Positions 42,941 to 52,658 of a DNA stretch of 64,000 nt are shown piece by piece. A program made the translations under genes and the position numbers. How positions within the stretch are numbered: the stretch's first letter is position 1; each line of letters starts with the position of its first letter. Source of the DNA: JANMGV01 sp037440405 (GTDB lineage Bacteria > Planctomycetota > Planctomycetia > Pirellulales > Pirellulaceae); the NCBI GenBank assembly GCA_037440405.1, contig JBBIUE010000003.1, forward strand, positions 1 through 64,000. Direction: 5' to 3'. The notes under the pieces were generated by a model. It made no database searches. It saw only the letters and a program-made list of their open reading frames with translations, and had not been told where the DNA came from.

Positions 42941-44326
42941 CTAGTCGCTCAACAGATAGCTTTGCTCTGCCGAGTTTCTTTGGCGGTCCCTGCCCATTGC
43001 TATTGTAATCTTATCCCAGTCTTCGCCACACTTTCTCAATTCTTCATCGATTCGCTGAGGATTTTCCAAGAAGCTCCTGATGGCTTGGACGAGTCGCCTT
43101 CGATATTGAATCCCTCCGGACAACCGCAGTTCGAGCATGGGCGCACCGTGAGCCCATGCCTTTCTGCAACATCGATCGTATTGCGCATCTGGCCCCGTCA
43201 ACAGGTTATTCTCCGTTTTCGCTGGCACGACCAACTCGGTGATTCGGCCGAGCGCCAATCTCTGTTCATCGTCATCAATCCACTCGAGGAAAAAAGTCGA
43301 GGCCGACGATTGGCGACTCATAGCTCCAACCGAAACCATCAACCCTAAACCAACGTCAACGGTGGTTCCAACGTCATTAACTGAAGTCGATGTATTAGTG
43401 GCTGAATGAATGCCGTCATTGGGCGCATTTACAAAGCCCACTTGGATTCCGTCAGGAGACGCAGTGATTTCCGGGCTGGTCGAGGCAGGGCCAGGTCGGC
43501 CGATCGACCAGGGTTTCGCTTCACGCAAAACATCTTGCCAGGCTTCGACCGCTTCAATACCAACTCCCCCAGGCAATTGCTCATGTAGTTGGATCAACAA
43601 CTCGGCTGCTTGGCGGTATTCCTTCTCCGTCAATCGCGACCTCATGTCCGATAGATGAAAAAAACTCCCCGTCGCTGCGGCATCTTTTTTCGTGCAGGCA
43701 ATCATCAGCAGATAATTCGACAGCAGTGAGTCGTCGGATATCGGTGCATCGGATGAATTCGATGATCTGATTGCGGAGGCTTCGGTTGTTTTACGGATCA
43801 GTTCGCTAAGTTGGAAGCTTTGGAGCGAGGTTTGTTGTGACTGAACAACGACAGGCAGTGGAGCTCCCAACACGATACCCCAGTGTTTCTTCCCGTAACT
43901 CGCAACATGATTCCAGTGTGGAGGCCAACTTGTATTCATGTATTGTGTGGTCGATCCTTCCAACATCAGACGCTTTGGTGTTGGTGAGACGATTCCTCGA
44001 CCTATGACGTCTCCAAGAAGGTACGCCGGATAAATAACAACATCGGCGGAGAACGATCGGCGTTCTTGGAATTCATCGATTGAAATGGGTTCGAGGCTCA
44101 AGCTTTGTTGCGAAGCGCTTCTCCAACGAAGCTGAAGGGCTTCTGAAAGATCGGGACAGCCAATCATGAGGACGCGCAAAGGAGGACGCGATTCTTCGCC
44201 TCCTACAGTCGGCGACGCTTCTTTGTTCTGCCCTTCCGGGCACCCCACGAGGCCTGATGAACAGGCAAGAAGAACGGTGACGACGAATAGCTTCGAGCGG
44301 ATGGAGAACAATTTTGTTTCGACCAT
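42941..44326 (-). CDS. Lipoprotein, hypothetical, substrate-binding-like
   Basis: This ~461-residue protein has a lipobox LVGC with the modified cysteine at residue 29 when the start is ATG 44326. The body (LRVLMIGCPDLSEALQLRW, VVIYPAYLLGDVIG, GVGIEAVEAW) resembles extracellular solute-binding folds by arrangement, but I do not recognise the family. About two tyrosine and proline-rich beta-alpha segments are visible. It starts from the strand opposite to xylulokinase, 83 bases away, in a divergent layout. A transport or sensing role is possible and not claimed. Confidence 0.65.
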   Translation of the reverse strand: MVETKLFSIRSKLFVVTVLLACSSGLVGCPEGQNKEASPTVGGEESRPPLRVLMIGCPDLSEALQLRWRSASQQSLSLEPISIDEFQERRSFSADVVIYPAYLLGDVIGRGIVSPTPKRLMLEGSTTQYMNTSWPPHWNHVASYGKKHWGIVLGAPLPVVVQSQQTSLQSFQLSELIRKTTEASAIRSSNSSDAPISDDSLLSNYLLMIACTKKDAAATGSFFHLSDMRSRLTEKEYRQAAELLIQLHEQLPGGVGIEAVEAWQDVLREAKPWSIGRPGPASTSPEITASPDGIQVGFVNAPNDGIHSATNTSTSVNDVGTTVDVGLGLMVSVGAMSRQSSASTFFLEWIDDDEQRLALGRITELVVPAKTENNLLTGPDAQYDRCCRKAWAHGAPMLELRLSGGIQYRRRLVQAIRSFLENPQRIDEELRKCGEDWDKITIAMGRDRQRNSAEQSYLLSD

Positions 44327-44409
44327 AAAAAAGGTTCTGACGGCCAATACCCTTCCAGCACGTTACGGATTATAGTGTCGCCAAGTTCATTGCACACTGG
44401 AGATTTACT

Positions 44410-45930
44410 ATGTCAGCTTATCTGGGCGTCGATATCGGTACTTCTGGGACCAAGAGCATTTTGATCGACGAATCTGGTTTGATTTTGGCGGAGGCGTCTG
44501 CAAAACACACTCTCCAAATGCCAAGGCCTCTTTGGACGGAACAAAACCCAGACGAATGGTGGGCGGCCACAGAAAAGACCATTCGAGCCGTAGTCAAGAA
44601 ATCGAAAGTCAAATCCGAAGAGGTGAAAGCGATCGGACTGTCTGGACAAATGCATGGTTCGGTATTTCTCGACAAGAACCAGCGAGTCATCCGACCAGCA
44701 TTGTTGTGGAATGACCAGCGGACAGAGGCTGAATGCGAGGAAATCACGTCGCGGGCAGGCGGGCGCGAGAAACTGATTTCAATGGTCGCGAATCCTGCCT
44801 TGACTGGCTTTACTGCCCCTAAGATTCTTTGGCTGAGGAATCATGAGAAGCGGAACTTCGACCGACTTCGACACGTGTTGCTTCCGAAGGATGAAATTCG
44901 AAGGCGGTTGACGGGGGAGTTCGCGACCGAGGTCAGCGATGCTAGCGGCATGTTGTTATTGAACGTCGTGAAACGCACTTGGTCACGAGAATTGATGAGC
45001 GCCTTAGATCTTGACCCTTCTTTGTTCGCAAAGATTTATGAATCGCATGAAGTGACCGGAACGTTGCTCCCCGAGGTTGCCAAGCGACTCGGACTCTCTC
45101 CCCAATGCAAAGTGGTCGGCGGAGCAGGTGACTGCGCCGCCGGTGCGGTGGGAAACGGTATCGTCAAGCGCGGTGTGCTCACCACCTCGTTGGGAACTTC
45201 TGGAGTGGTGTTTATTCACAGCGACGAGCCTCAATATGACCAGGCTGGACGATTGCACACATTCTGTCATGCCGTTGCGGGAAAATGGCACATGATGGGA
45301 GTCACCCTTTCGGCGGCTGGATCGCTCGATTGGTTCGTCTCGCAATTGTGCCCAGAGCTTGGAAGAAAAAACGCTGCGGCAGCATTCGATCAAGTGAATC
45401 GGGAAGCACAAGCGACTCCGCCAGGATCCGAGGGCCTGTTTTTCTTGCCCTATCTAGCTGGTGAACGATCGCCTCATGCTGATCCGAATGCGAGAGGTTG
45501 CTTTATCGGACTCACCAATTCGCACGGTCGAGGACACATGGCGCGAGCTGTCATGGAAGGCGTTGCCTTCTCCCTCCGCGAATGTTTGTCAATCGTGCAA
45601 GACTTAAAGGTGCCTGTGAAGGAAAACCGGATTAGCGGTGGCGGAGCAAAGAGCCCCCTGTGGCGGCAAATCTTGGCCGACGTGTTCGGTCATGCTGTTC
45701 ATTCTACCAATGCTGAACAAGGACCTGCTTTCGGTGTCGCCCTGTTGGCAGCGGTCGGCGATGGCAAATACGCTTCGATTGTCGAAGCTTGTGAAGCGAC
45801 CATTCATAACGTCGACTCCGTCAAGCCTAGGGCATCGGTCAAGAAAAAATACGACGCCTCCTTTGAACTATACCGCCAGTTCTATCCCTTACTTCGTTCC
45901 GGCTTTCAAGCGATCAAGAAGCTCGACTGA
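44410..45930 (+). CDS. xylB: Xylulokinase, FGGY kinase family
   Basis: This 506-residue enzyme phosphorylates D-xylulose with ATP. The N-terminal ASKHA motif YLGVDIGTSGTKS is followed by GQMHGS and WNDQRT, both typical of XylB. The C-terminal half contains LGTSG, EGLFFLPYLAGERSPHADPNARG and ISGGGAKSPLWRQILADVF (FGGY signature). Length is normal. GGAG lies 10 bases before the ATG. No xylose isomerase or transporter gene is adjacent, so the enzyme stands alone here. Specificity within FGGY kinases is inferred from GQMHG. Confidence 0.93.
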   Translation: MSAYLGVDIGTSGTKSILIDESGLILAEASAKHTLQMPRPLWTEQNPDEWWAATEKTIRAVVKKSKVKSEEVKAIGLSGQMHGSVFLDKNQRVIRPALLWNDQRTEAECEEITSRAGGREKLISMVANPALTGFTAPKILWLRNHEKRNFDRLRHVLLPKDEIRRRLTGEFATEVSDASGMLLLNVVKRTWSRELMSALDLDPSLFAKIYESHEVTGTLLPEVAKRLGLSPQCKVVGGAGDCAAGAVGNGIVKRGVLTTSLGTSGVVFIHSDEPQYDQAGRLHTFCHAVAGKWHMMGVTLSAAGSLDWFVSQLCPELGRKNAAAAFDQVNREAQATPPGSEGLFFLPYLAGERSPHADPNARGCFIGLTNSHGRGHMARAVMEGVAFSLRECLSIVQDLKVPVKENRISGGGAKSPLWRQILADVFGHAVHSTNAEQGPAFGVALLAAVGDGKYASIVEACEATIHNVDSVKPRASVKKKYDASFELYRQFYPLLRSGFQAIKKLD

Positions 45931-46092
45931 GTTAAGATTCCGTAGTCTTCATTCGCTGTGGGAAGTGACTCAACAATCACGGCTCCAAGATCCGGATCGC
46001 GAGTTTGAAAATCTATCCCAGGGAGCTACCATCCGCAGTCGCGATCAAGCCATTTCCTGGCGGATCCATTCCCTGTCTGTAGAAACTGGACG

Positions 46093-48339
46093 CTATTTGC
46101 GTCTTTTCTTCTTGTTGGAAGGACGTTTGCGGTAGTTCGGCGCGCCCGTCGAGCGTTTCTTGGGCGATGAGCGTTTCTTGACCGGTCGAATGTTCGGAAG
46201 TGTCGCCGTCCGCAGTTTAGATACGAATAGGACGTGGACTTCTCTTCTGAGGGTGTCGACGCGGTCAATTTGCACTTGCAGTACATCACCCAGACGAAAA
46301 CGGTTATGGGCGCGGAAACCTTCTAAAATCTGACCATGGCGATCGAAACGGTAGCGGTCATGGGGAAGGTGACGGATGGATAGGATCGCTTCAAGGGGAA
46401 TGTCGGTTCCGCGAACTACCAATCCATCTGGGCGGACTGCAATCACGACTGCATTCAGGTTGCTGCCGATGCGTTTGTTCGCGTAATGGACGAGTTTTAC
46501 CTTGATGAGTTCTCGTTCGGCGGCCTCGGCAGCTTGCTCCCGATCGCTGCAGTGAATACCAAGCCGTTCGAGGACTGTCGGAGAGTCCGGCCTTGCTTTC
46601 CCCTCCAGAATCGACTGAACCAGTCGATGCACGAGCAAGTCTGGATAACGGCGGATGGGGCTGGTGAAATGGCAGTAGTTCTCCATGTCAAGGGCGAAGT
46701 GTGATTCTGGAGCGGCTTGATAAACGGCTTTCGCCATCGCTTTGAGGATTGCTAGGTTCACAGCGTATTCGCTCGTACTTCCTCGCACCGACTCGACAAC
46801 ACGCTGAATCTCGAATCGACTCTCCAGATCATCGCAGAGGATGCCCAAGTCCCTCACGAATTGAGTCAGCCGCTGAATGCGGAGCGAATTCGGAGCCGGA
46901 TGAACCCGACGAAGGAATGGTAACTCGAGGTCATTCAGCCATGTGGCAACTGCTTGATTCGCAGCCAGCATGAACTCTTCGATAATCTGGTGGCTTTCCG
47001 TGTGGTAGACGACATGGGCACCTTTGACTTTGCCGCTTTTATCAAGGTCAATCTTTGTTTCGGGCAGATTGAGTTCGATCGAACCACGTTCCATCCGCCG
47101 ACGCCTGAGGGTCATCGCCAACTCGTCCATGCGATGCAACAGCTGCAGCAAGTTTTCCGGAATCCGTTGAACGACTTCTTGCTTGCCTTGGAGAATCGCA
47201 TCCACTTCTTCGTAGCTGAATCGGCGGTCGTTTTGGATTGCTGAATTGAAGACCTCAAAGGAAATTGGAGTTCCGGCGTCGTCGAACTCCAATCGGACCG
47301 ACTTTGCCATCCGCACTTTGGATGGTTGTAGGCTAGCGATGAAGTTGCTGATTTGTTCTGGCAACATCGGGATCACGTGGCCAGGCAAATAAACGCTCGT
47401 TCCGCGTTCGCGAGCCTCGTCGTCAAGGGCTGAATTGGCTGGAACATAACGCGAGACGTCAGCCACATGAACCAATAATTCCCAATTTCCAACTTCGTTT
47501 CGATCGAGCGAAATCGCATCGTCAAAATCTCTCGCATCCACAGGATCGATGGTAAGTGTCAGAACATCGCGCAAGTCCTGGTATCCGTCGGGCACGGTCT
47601 CTTCGAAGGCATCAGCGATCCCTCTCGCCTCTGCCAGGACCTGTTCTGGAAAGGACTCAGGTAAACCAAACTGCAATATGACGGATCGCAGATCGATCGT
47701 CGGATTCCTACTGGCACCAAGAACTTCTAGGATGATCCCTTCGCCTTGCGTGCGGGCTTCGGGAAATCGGACAATCTCGACAATAACCTTGTCATCGTGG
47801 GACAGCGGCAATCCGCGAACATCGCCGACTTGGATAGGAAATTCCAAGTCCATGCCGTCCAACCAGACCGCTGGATACATTCCATTCATATCTAACGTTC
47901 CGGCGAAGCGACGCTTGGAACGAGTGAGGACCTGAAGGACTTCCCCTTCGTCTTCGCCGTTTCGGCCTTTCGTCATACGGACCAGGACTTCATCACCATC
48001 AAGGGCTGATAATGTGCTTCCCGGCGGTATGAAGACATCATCCTGCATCGCCCGACTGGACGAATGGGGACGGACAAATCCAAAGCCGCGTCGATTTGAT
48101 CGAAACGTACCTTCAAAGGCTCCTTGGACTCTCTTTTCCAATGCCTTAGGGAGCACGATGTGATTCGCTCCAAACTGCAAGGTACCAAGTCGAATCAGGT
48201 TCTTCAGAACCTTCCGCAGTTCAGGATATTCTTCTTCACCGAGTCCCAATTCTCGGGCGATCCGTTTCGGCTTCATGGGCCGATAGGATGACTGATTCAC
48301 GAAGGAAAGTAACCGATCGGACAATACAGATTCATGCAT
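46093..48339 (-). CDS. rnr: Ribonuclease R (RNB family exoribonuclease)
   Basis: This 748-residue 3'-5' exoribonuclease degrades structured RNA. The N-terminus has a winged-helix-like segment and cold-shock-like domains (GFGFVRPHSS, DVFIPPG). The RNB catalytic motif TIDPVDARDFDDAISL with its conserved aspartates lies near residue 265, and RYPDLLVHR follows in the catalytic domain. An S1 domain and a lysine/arginine-rich tail (KKRSSPKKRS to KKKRRK) close it. Convergent with xylB. Confidence 0.94.
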   Translation of the reverse strand: MHESVLSDRLLSFVNQSSYRPMKPKRIARELGLGEEEYPELRKVLKNLIRLGTLQFGANHIVLPKALEKRVQGAFEGTFRSNRRGFGFVRPHSSSRAMQDDVFIPPGSTLSALDGDEVLVRMTKGRNGEDEGEVLQVLTRSKRRFAGTLDMNGMYPAVWLDGMDLEFPIQVGDVRGLPLSHDDKVIVEIVRFPEARTQGEGIILEVLGASRNPTIDLRSVILQFGLPESFPEQVLAEARGIADAFEETVPDGYQDLRDVLTLTIDPVDARDFDDAISLDRNEVGNWELLVHVADVSRYVPANSALDDEARERGTSVYLPGHVIPMLPEQISNFIASLQPSKVRMAKSVRLEFDDAGTPISFEVFNSAIQNDRRFSYEEVDAILQGKQEVVQRIPENLLQLLHRMDELAMTLRRRRMERGSIELNLPETKIDLDKSGKVKGAHVVYHTESHQIIEEFMLAANQAVATWLNDLELPFLRRVHPAPNSLRIQRLTQFVRDLGILCDDLESRFEIQRVVESVRGSTSEYAVNLAILKAMAKAVYQAAPESHFALDMENYCHFTSPIRRYPDLLVHRLVQSILEGKARPDSPTVLERLGIHCSDREQAAEAAERELIKVKLVHYANKRIGSNLNAVVIAVRPDGLVVRGTDIPLEAILSIRHLPHDRYRFDRHGQILEGFRAHNRFRLGDVLQVQIDRVDTLRREVHVLFVSKLRTATLPNIRPVKKRSSPKKRSTGAPNYRKRPSNKKKRRK

Positions 48340-48553
48340 AAGTGAAAGCTTACTGGAATGTGTCAGTGGCGAATAGTCGCGTCAATCTATTTGCCTGACG
48401 CCATCCGTTCCGAAAAGTCCTTATTTTGAGTCTTTTTCCAAACTGCGCGAACCTTCATGTGCATTTCCAATCGGTCCCTATCTTTCTCGTATTTTCCTGT
48501 CGAGTATGCTAACAGTATGAAACGAAGTGAAAAGGTTCGCTGTCGAGAGCCCC

Positions 48554-48949
48554 ATGAGTGTAGCGATGAGCAAAGATTCGAAGCGTGTTTTGATCGTCGA
48601 TGATGACCAAGAAATCATCGATTCTGTGACCTACGCTCTGCAAACCGAAGGTTACACCGTCGAAGTCGCTAGGGACGGAAACGAAGGTATCGCCAAAGCA
48701 GAAACGCAACCGCCAGACCTTTTGATACTCGACATGATGATGCCCAAGCGGAGTGGGTTCTTGGTACTCGAGCACCTGAACCGCAACCAACGCCCACCAT
48801 TTCGGGTGATCATGATGACGGGAAACGAGGGTTCCAGGCACCAAATGTACGCGGAGATGTTGGGCGTTGACGACTACATCCGCAAACCGTTTCCGATGGA
48901 ACGGTTGCTAGAGAGTGTGCGCAAGCAGCTTGCGAACCCGGTAGTCTAA
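48554..48949 (+). CDS. Single-domain response regulator (CheY-like)
   Basis: A 131-residue receiver domain with no output domain. The acidic pocket DDD is at residues 16-18, the phospho-acceptor is Asp 60 (LILDMMMP), Thr 89 and Lys 111 (RKPFPM) complete the signalling set. The start at 48554 is chosen over the upstream GTG at 48527; ATG 48566 also keeps the domain complete. The gene leads a two-gene plus-strand run with DUF423. No histidine kinase is nearby, so the partner is unknown. Confidence 0.92.
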   Translation: MSVAMSKDSKRVLIVDDDQEIIDSVTYALQTEGYTVEVARDGNEGIAKAETQPPDLLILDMMMPKRSGFLVLEHLNRNQRPPFRVIMMTGNEGSRHQMYAEMLGVDDYIRKPFPMERLLESVRKQLANPVV

Positions 48950-48966
48950 TCTTGGACAGGACAAGA

Positions 48967-49371
48967 ATGGCTAGGTGGCTGATTGTTGCTGCAGCGTTGC
49001 TTGGGGCCTCAGGAGTGGCGATTGGGGCTGTGGGGGCACATGCCCTTCCCGTGCGTTGGGAGGGTCAAGGGCTGAGCGCCGCAGAAATGCAGCGAGAGTC
49101 CGAACGGCTCGACACAGCAGTGAATTATCAGTTGATCCACGCGATAGCGTTAGTCGCCATTGGCGTTCTCGCAGTGCATTGTCCGAGTATTGAAATTCAT
49201 TTGGCGGGAATGGGGATGGTTGCTGGCGTTGTTCTCTTTTCGGGATTTCTCATCAGCCATGCGATCTGGCGATTTCCGATATTCCTCAACGTCGTACCCT
49301 ACGGCGGATCGCTTCTGATTCTAAGCTGGATTGCTCTCGCGTTCGGCGCCATTCGCTTCCGGTCGAAGTAG
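48967..49371 (+). CDS. DUF423 membrane protein
   Basis: A 134-residue small membrane protein of the DUF423 (YgdD-like) family. Four hydrophobic segments are visible, and VGAHAL, NYQLIHAIALV and GGSLLILSWIALA match the family. The ATG at 48967 has AGGA six bases upstream; the apparent longer frame begins at TTG. It follows the receiver gene by 17 bases. Function unknown. Confidence 0.9.
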   Translation: MARWLIVAAALLGASGVAIGAVGAHALPVRWEGQGLSAAEMQRESERLDTAVNYQLIHAIALVAIGVLAVHCPSIEIHLAGMGMVAGVVLFSGFLISHAIWRFPIFLNVVPYGGSLLILSWIALAFGAIRFRSK

Positions 49372-49624
49372 AAAGTTGCTACCAGTTTGGCGGGTCGCGC
49401 ACACTGCTCTACTCGGACAAAAATCATTCGCTTACGTATCGCGCAACATCGAGGAAATCGCAGGGGCTGTCAAGAACGGCGCCTCACTCATCTTTTGCAT
49501 TCTTGCAACGATGCGGCACTGCAAGCGTACCTCTGTGGGTTCCGTTGGCGATGGAATCGGGAAATCGATTCTCCGATTGATCGAAGCCGCTTTGGATCAA
49601 CTGCAAACTGCGGCTCAGAAAAAA

Positions 49625-50065
49625 CTACTCGACGCGAACATCGACCAGCGGTCGCCGATCTGCGTAGCCCTCATTGGGCAAGTGCCAATGGGTGATTCCT
49701 TGATCTCCCATCTTCCATACGAAGAAAGCCAGTCGATCGTCGATCAGGGTTGGGAAATCAACGATGCCATCTTGAGCTGAACGAAGTATGACTCCTAAGC
49801 TCTCGAGTTCTTCGATGTAGTCGTCCAAGTTCTGCGAATCAGCCAGCAAATCCTGCCTCGTTTCCTCGACTTCCTCGGAATGCATTTTGCCCTGCTGGAG
49901 AGCTTTTCCGCGAATGAGGGAATGTAAATCCGCTCGACGAGCCGTTAATTCTCGGTGCCCTAAGCTGATGTCCGCTACGATCAAGCGCAACAATGGTAGC
50001 ATGGCGTTCGCTTGTTCTAAGCTGAACGCTGTCGCGGCCATCGAATTTCGTTTACGCATGATCAT
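49625..50065 (-). CDS. DUF2203 family protein
   Basis: This 146-residue protein carries the DUF2203 pattern: AFSLEQANAMLPLLRLIVADI near the start, a helical charged middle (LDDYIEELESLGVILR) and the conserved end GIVDFPTLIDDRLAFFVWKMGDQGITHWHLPNEGYADRRP, split here for length. Methionines at residues 1, 3 and 9 can all be starts. The role of the family is not established; some members contain iron- or metal-like residues such as the HWH triplet. Confidence 0.85.
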   Translation of the reverse strand: MIMRKRNSMAATAFSLEQANAMLPLLRLIVADISLGHRELTARRADLHSLIRGKALQQGKMHSEEVEETRQDLLADSQNLDDYIEELESLGVILRSAQDGIVDFPTLIDDRLAFFVWKMGDQGITHWHLPNEGYADRRPLVDVRVE

Positions 50066-50283
50066 GACTTGGATTCCGAAAAAATCTCTCTAACTCTATT
50101 TTGGCTCCCAGTCTAGGGCAAGCAATGCAGAATCTGTTGATTTCCGAGATTCCGCAAAATCCCGTTCGGAACGTAGCAGCTTCACAAAATTGAACGCATT
50201 CCATTAAAGTCGCCAAGCCCCAATCGTCATGGAACTCTGAGTTTTTCTCGGTCTTCAAGAACTTCGCCCGAGATTCTTGGGTT

Positions 50284-51102
50284 CTACGCAGCGAAATCTT
50301 CTGTGGATCGAAAAGCTGCACTGATTCCAACGGGCAGCTCCTGGACGGCTTCATCGACGATGTTGCTTGAGATTTTCGCAGTTTTCCTGACAGCTCCGGC
50401 AACCAAGCTCAATTCGGCAATCTGGCAGATTCGACGTGGTATTCCTCGGCTAAGTTCCTGAACCCGAACGATTGCCTGGGCGTCAAATAGATCCTCTGCG
50501 GCCCCCGAAACTTCTATCGCTTGCTCAAAGAAATCTGCAGTCTCTTCCAAATTCCAGGGGGCAAGGTCGATTCGTAGTTCACAGCGGTCGAGTAGGTACG
50601 AGTCGATCGCCCTTAACTCAGAATCATGAACCGTCGCCAGAAAGGTAATGGGTGCCTCGATGCGGAGAAGCCAACCCAATTCCGTTTGAAATCGGTGATC
50701 GCTGAGATGGAGATCGTCAATCAGAACGAGCAAGTGGTTGAGTTGGCTCTTCAGGGCTACCAAGGAATCTTCAAGCATGGCTCGGGATTTCACGTTTTGC
50801 CCACCGCGCACGCCTCCGAGAAGATAACCTGAGAGAGAAGCCGCTAACTTCCGAGGCAGACTATCGATCGTCGGGCAAGTCAATGTGATAATATCAATCG
50901 GTATCGAAGTCTCCGTGCTAGCAAGGTATCTCGGCAAGTATCTCACAAGCGCCGTGCGACCGACTCCGGTACCTCCGACAAGTAATCCGAAGCGACGTCC
51001 ATGCGTTGCCAGGAACTGCACTCGCGCTAGCGCTTCGTCAACGGCATTGCTGGCAAAAAACCACGAAGAGGAAGCACTTCGTTGAAATGGGGAAAAACTC
51101 AT
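50284..51102 (-). CDS. ExeA-like AAA ATPase with arginine in Walker A
   Basis: This 272-residue ATPase resembles the ExeA family, which is common in Planctomycetes and linked to secretion or DNA uptake elsewhere. The N-terminus FASNAVDEALARVQFL precedes the P-loop GGTGVGRT (residues 43-50), where the invariant lysine of GxxxxGK is an arginine (residue 49). Walker B is LLVLIDDLH, and ELSRGIPRRICQIAEL is the sensor 2-like helix. ATG 51102 gives the family's usual N-terminus; ATG 51126 and a longer frame from 51183 are alternatives. The altered P-loop puts ATP hydrolysis in doubt. Confidence 0.8.
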   Translation of the reverse strand: MSFSPFQRSASSSWFFASNAVDEALARVQFLATHGRRFGLLVGGTGVGRTALVRYLPRYLASTETSIPIDIITLTCPTIDSLPRKLAASLSGYLLGGVRGGQNVKSRAMLEDSLVALKSQLNHLLVLIDDLHLSDHRFQTELGWLLRIEAPITFLATVHDSELRAIDSYLLDRCELRIDLAPWNLEETADFFEQAIEVSGAAEDLFDAQAIVRVQELSRGIPRRICQIAELSLVAGAVRKTAKISSNIVDEAVQELPVGISAAFRSTEDFAA

Positions 51103-51252
51103 TTTCCAGTAGCGAAGGTACGTCATTATGCCCAATCCCAGCCAAAGTACACCGAATTGATATTTTGGGTTTATCTTACACAATCGTCACAAGTTCTCGC
51201 ATCGACGCAGTAAATCCGCCGACTTCCTCGAAAAACGAGCTATCCCAACGAG

Positions 51253-51996
51253 ATGTCTTTTCCAAGATTTTATTCGAACCACATCATTCCGCACTCGATT
51301 TCCCAGCTTCCAAGTGAAGAAGCTGCACATGCTAGTGTCCTTCGCTTGAAGACTGGAGACCGAATCGTCGTTTTTAATGGTAGCGGCGACGAAACTGAGG
51401 CGGTAATCGTGGAGTTAACCAAGAAATCATTGATCTATCGTGCGGAGGAGTTGCTGCGGATTCCCAGGACCCTTCCAGGGAGGGTTTGTGTTGCTGTCTC
51501 GCTGCCAAAAGGTGAACGGCAGAGGAGCGTTGTCGAAAAGCTTGTTGAAATGGGAATTCACGAGTTGATTCCCATCCAAACCCGACGCAGTGTCGCCTCC
51601 GTATCAAACCAGCAACTCGAACGTTACAGTCGATGGAGCCTCGAAACGTGCAAGCAGTCTGGGAGAAACGCGTTCTTAACCATCCACCCATCCATCGATT
51701 TTGGTCAGTTGATTTTGGATCAACGCTGGCAAACGACGCGACGCTGGATCGCTCATCCATTTGCCGATGAAAAGGGCTCTCCACTGGACCTTCAGCAACT
51801 AGCGGAGCCAAGTCTATTCTGCATAGGCCCCGAAGGGGGATTCACTGAGGAAGAACGAGATGCCGCGTTCCAGTCGGGCTTCCGCATGCTGGTATTGGGC
51901 GATCGTATTCTGCGCGTCGAGACAGCCGTGACCTATGTCTGTGCCATGGCCGCGATGGCGCTTCAACCTCCGCGATCCAGCGCGGAATTTTCGTGA
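51253..51996 (+). CDS. rsmE: 16S rRNA m3U1498 methyltransferase RsmE
   Basis: This 247-residue SPOUT-class enzyme methylates N3 of U1498 in 16S rRNA using SAM. The N-terminal PUA-like part (LRLKTGDRIVVFNGSG) is followed by KGERQRSVVEKLVEMG, PIQTRRSV and SRWSLETCKQSGRN. The trefoil knot motifs IGPEGGFTEEE and LGDRILRVETA lie at residues ~195-225. Length and motif order are normal. Confidence 0.94.
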   Translation: MSFPRFYSNHIIPHSISQLPSEEAAHASVLRLKTGDRIVVFNGSGDETEAVIVELTKKSLIYRAEELLRIPRTLPGRVCVAVSLPKGERQRSVVEKLVEMGIHELIPIQTRRSVASVSNQQLERYSRWSLETCKQSGRNAFLTIHPSIDFGQLILDQRWQTTRRWIAHPFADEKGSPLDLQQLAEPSLFCIGPEGGFTEEERDAAFQSGFRMLVLGDRILRVETAVTYVCAMAAMALQPPRSSAEFS

Positions 51997-52025
51997 AAGT
52001 CAACCTAACCGGAATTTTCGCGAAA
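51983..52025. repeat. Imperfect 16-base direct repeat over the rsmE stop
   Basis: CGGAATTTTCGTGAAA at 51983-51998 and CGGAATTTTCGCGAAA at 52010-52025 differ at one position. The second contains TTTCGCGAAA, a perfect palindrome. The first includes the rsmE stop codon. Confidence 0.5.
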
Positions 52026-52319
52026 TCTAGCTCCAAGGGTTGGACGATACTCTGTCGGCGCAGGTTCGCATCTCAGTTCTCAGCATCAGCCATGTACGAA
52101 CACGATCTAGCAGGGCGCGAAATGCTTTAGGCGCATCGCCCAAGTACATCGATTGCATGTTTGGCAACTGAGTATTGAGACCACTAGCTGATTTGCTGGT
52201 GATCTTGCACCGAGCATGAATGGGGCGTGTGCGGTTACGCAGCGTCACGATCTGAGTTGCGAAATACCGGCATCAGTCCATCCACTCATAACACGTTTCC
52301 AAATCCGGAGAGATATGCC
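51997..52319. other. Gap between rsmE and the PHA-like gene
   Basis: Apart from the repeat next to rsmE no element is clear. A 73-codon minus-strand frame (52027-52248) has no domain that I recognise and is left unannotated. The Shine-Dalgarno for the following gene, GGAG, is at the right end. Confidence 0.4.
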
Positions 52320-52658
52320 ATGGAAGAAATCGGAGCCCAAGTTCCCCACTTCCTTTCCAAAGCAGAGGCCGCTGCCAGGCTCCGAGAATTCGCCGACCAC
52401 CTTCCAAACCAATACCCGAGCCAGTTCCATTTTCCTGAAAGTCAATGGGAAGGCGATGAGCTAAAACTATCGTTCACTCTGTTCGGATTCCGGGTTCGTT
52501 GGGATATCAGCGTTCACTCGACCTTTGTCGATTTGAGTTGTTCGCTGCCCGTAGCGGCAAGGATGTTTGACCACAAAATGGAACAGTTGATGGTTCGCAA
52601 GATTTCCAGCATATTGGAATCCGACGAAAGCACTCAAGTCGTCCGCCGCGCGGCGTAA
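52320..52658 (+). CDS. Small polyhydroxyalkanoic-acid-system-like protein
   Basis: This 112-residue protein contains FLSKAEAAARLREFADHLP, WEGDELKLSFTLFGFRVRWDISV, LSCSLPVAARMFDHKMEQLMVRKISSIL, similar in arrangement to PF09650 (PHA_gran_rgn) proteins: a helix, a beta-rich middle and a C-terminal helix. The ATG at 52320 is preceded by GGAG at a longer-than-usual spacing; an upstream frame would add 31 residues. No PHA genes are nearby, so function is not claimed. Confidence 0.6.
   Translation: MEEIGAQVPHFLSKAEAAARLREFADHLPNQYPSQFHFPESQWEGDELKLSFTLFGFRVRWDISVHSTFVDLSCSLPVAARMFDHKMEQLMVRKISSILESDESTQVVRRAA

Noticed and set aside
49331..49780. 149-codon plus-strand frame after DUF423
   Set aside because: Its second half is antisense to the DUF2203 gene and the rest has no domain.
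52027..52248. 73-codon minus-strand frame
   Set aside because: No domain, no ribosome binding site that I trust; cannot be supported.
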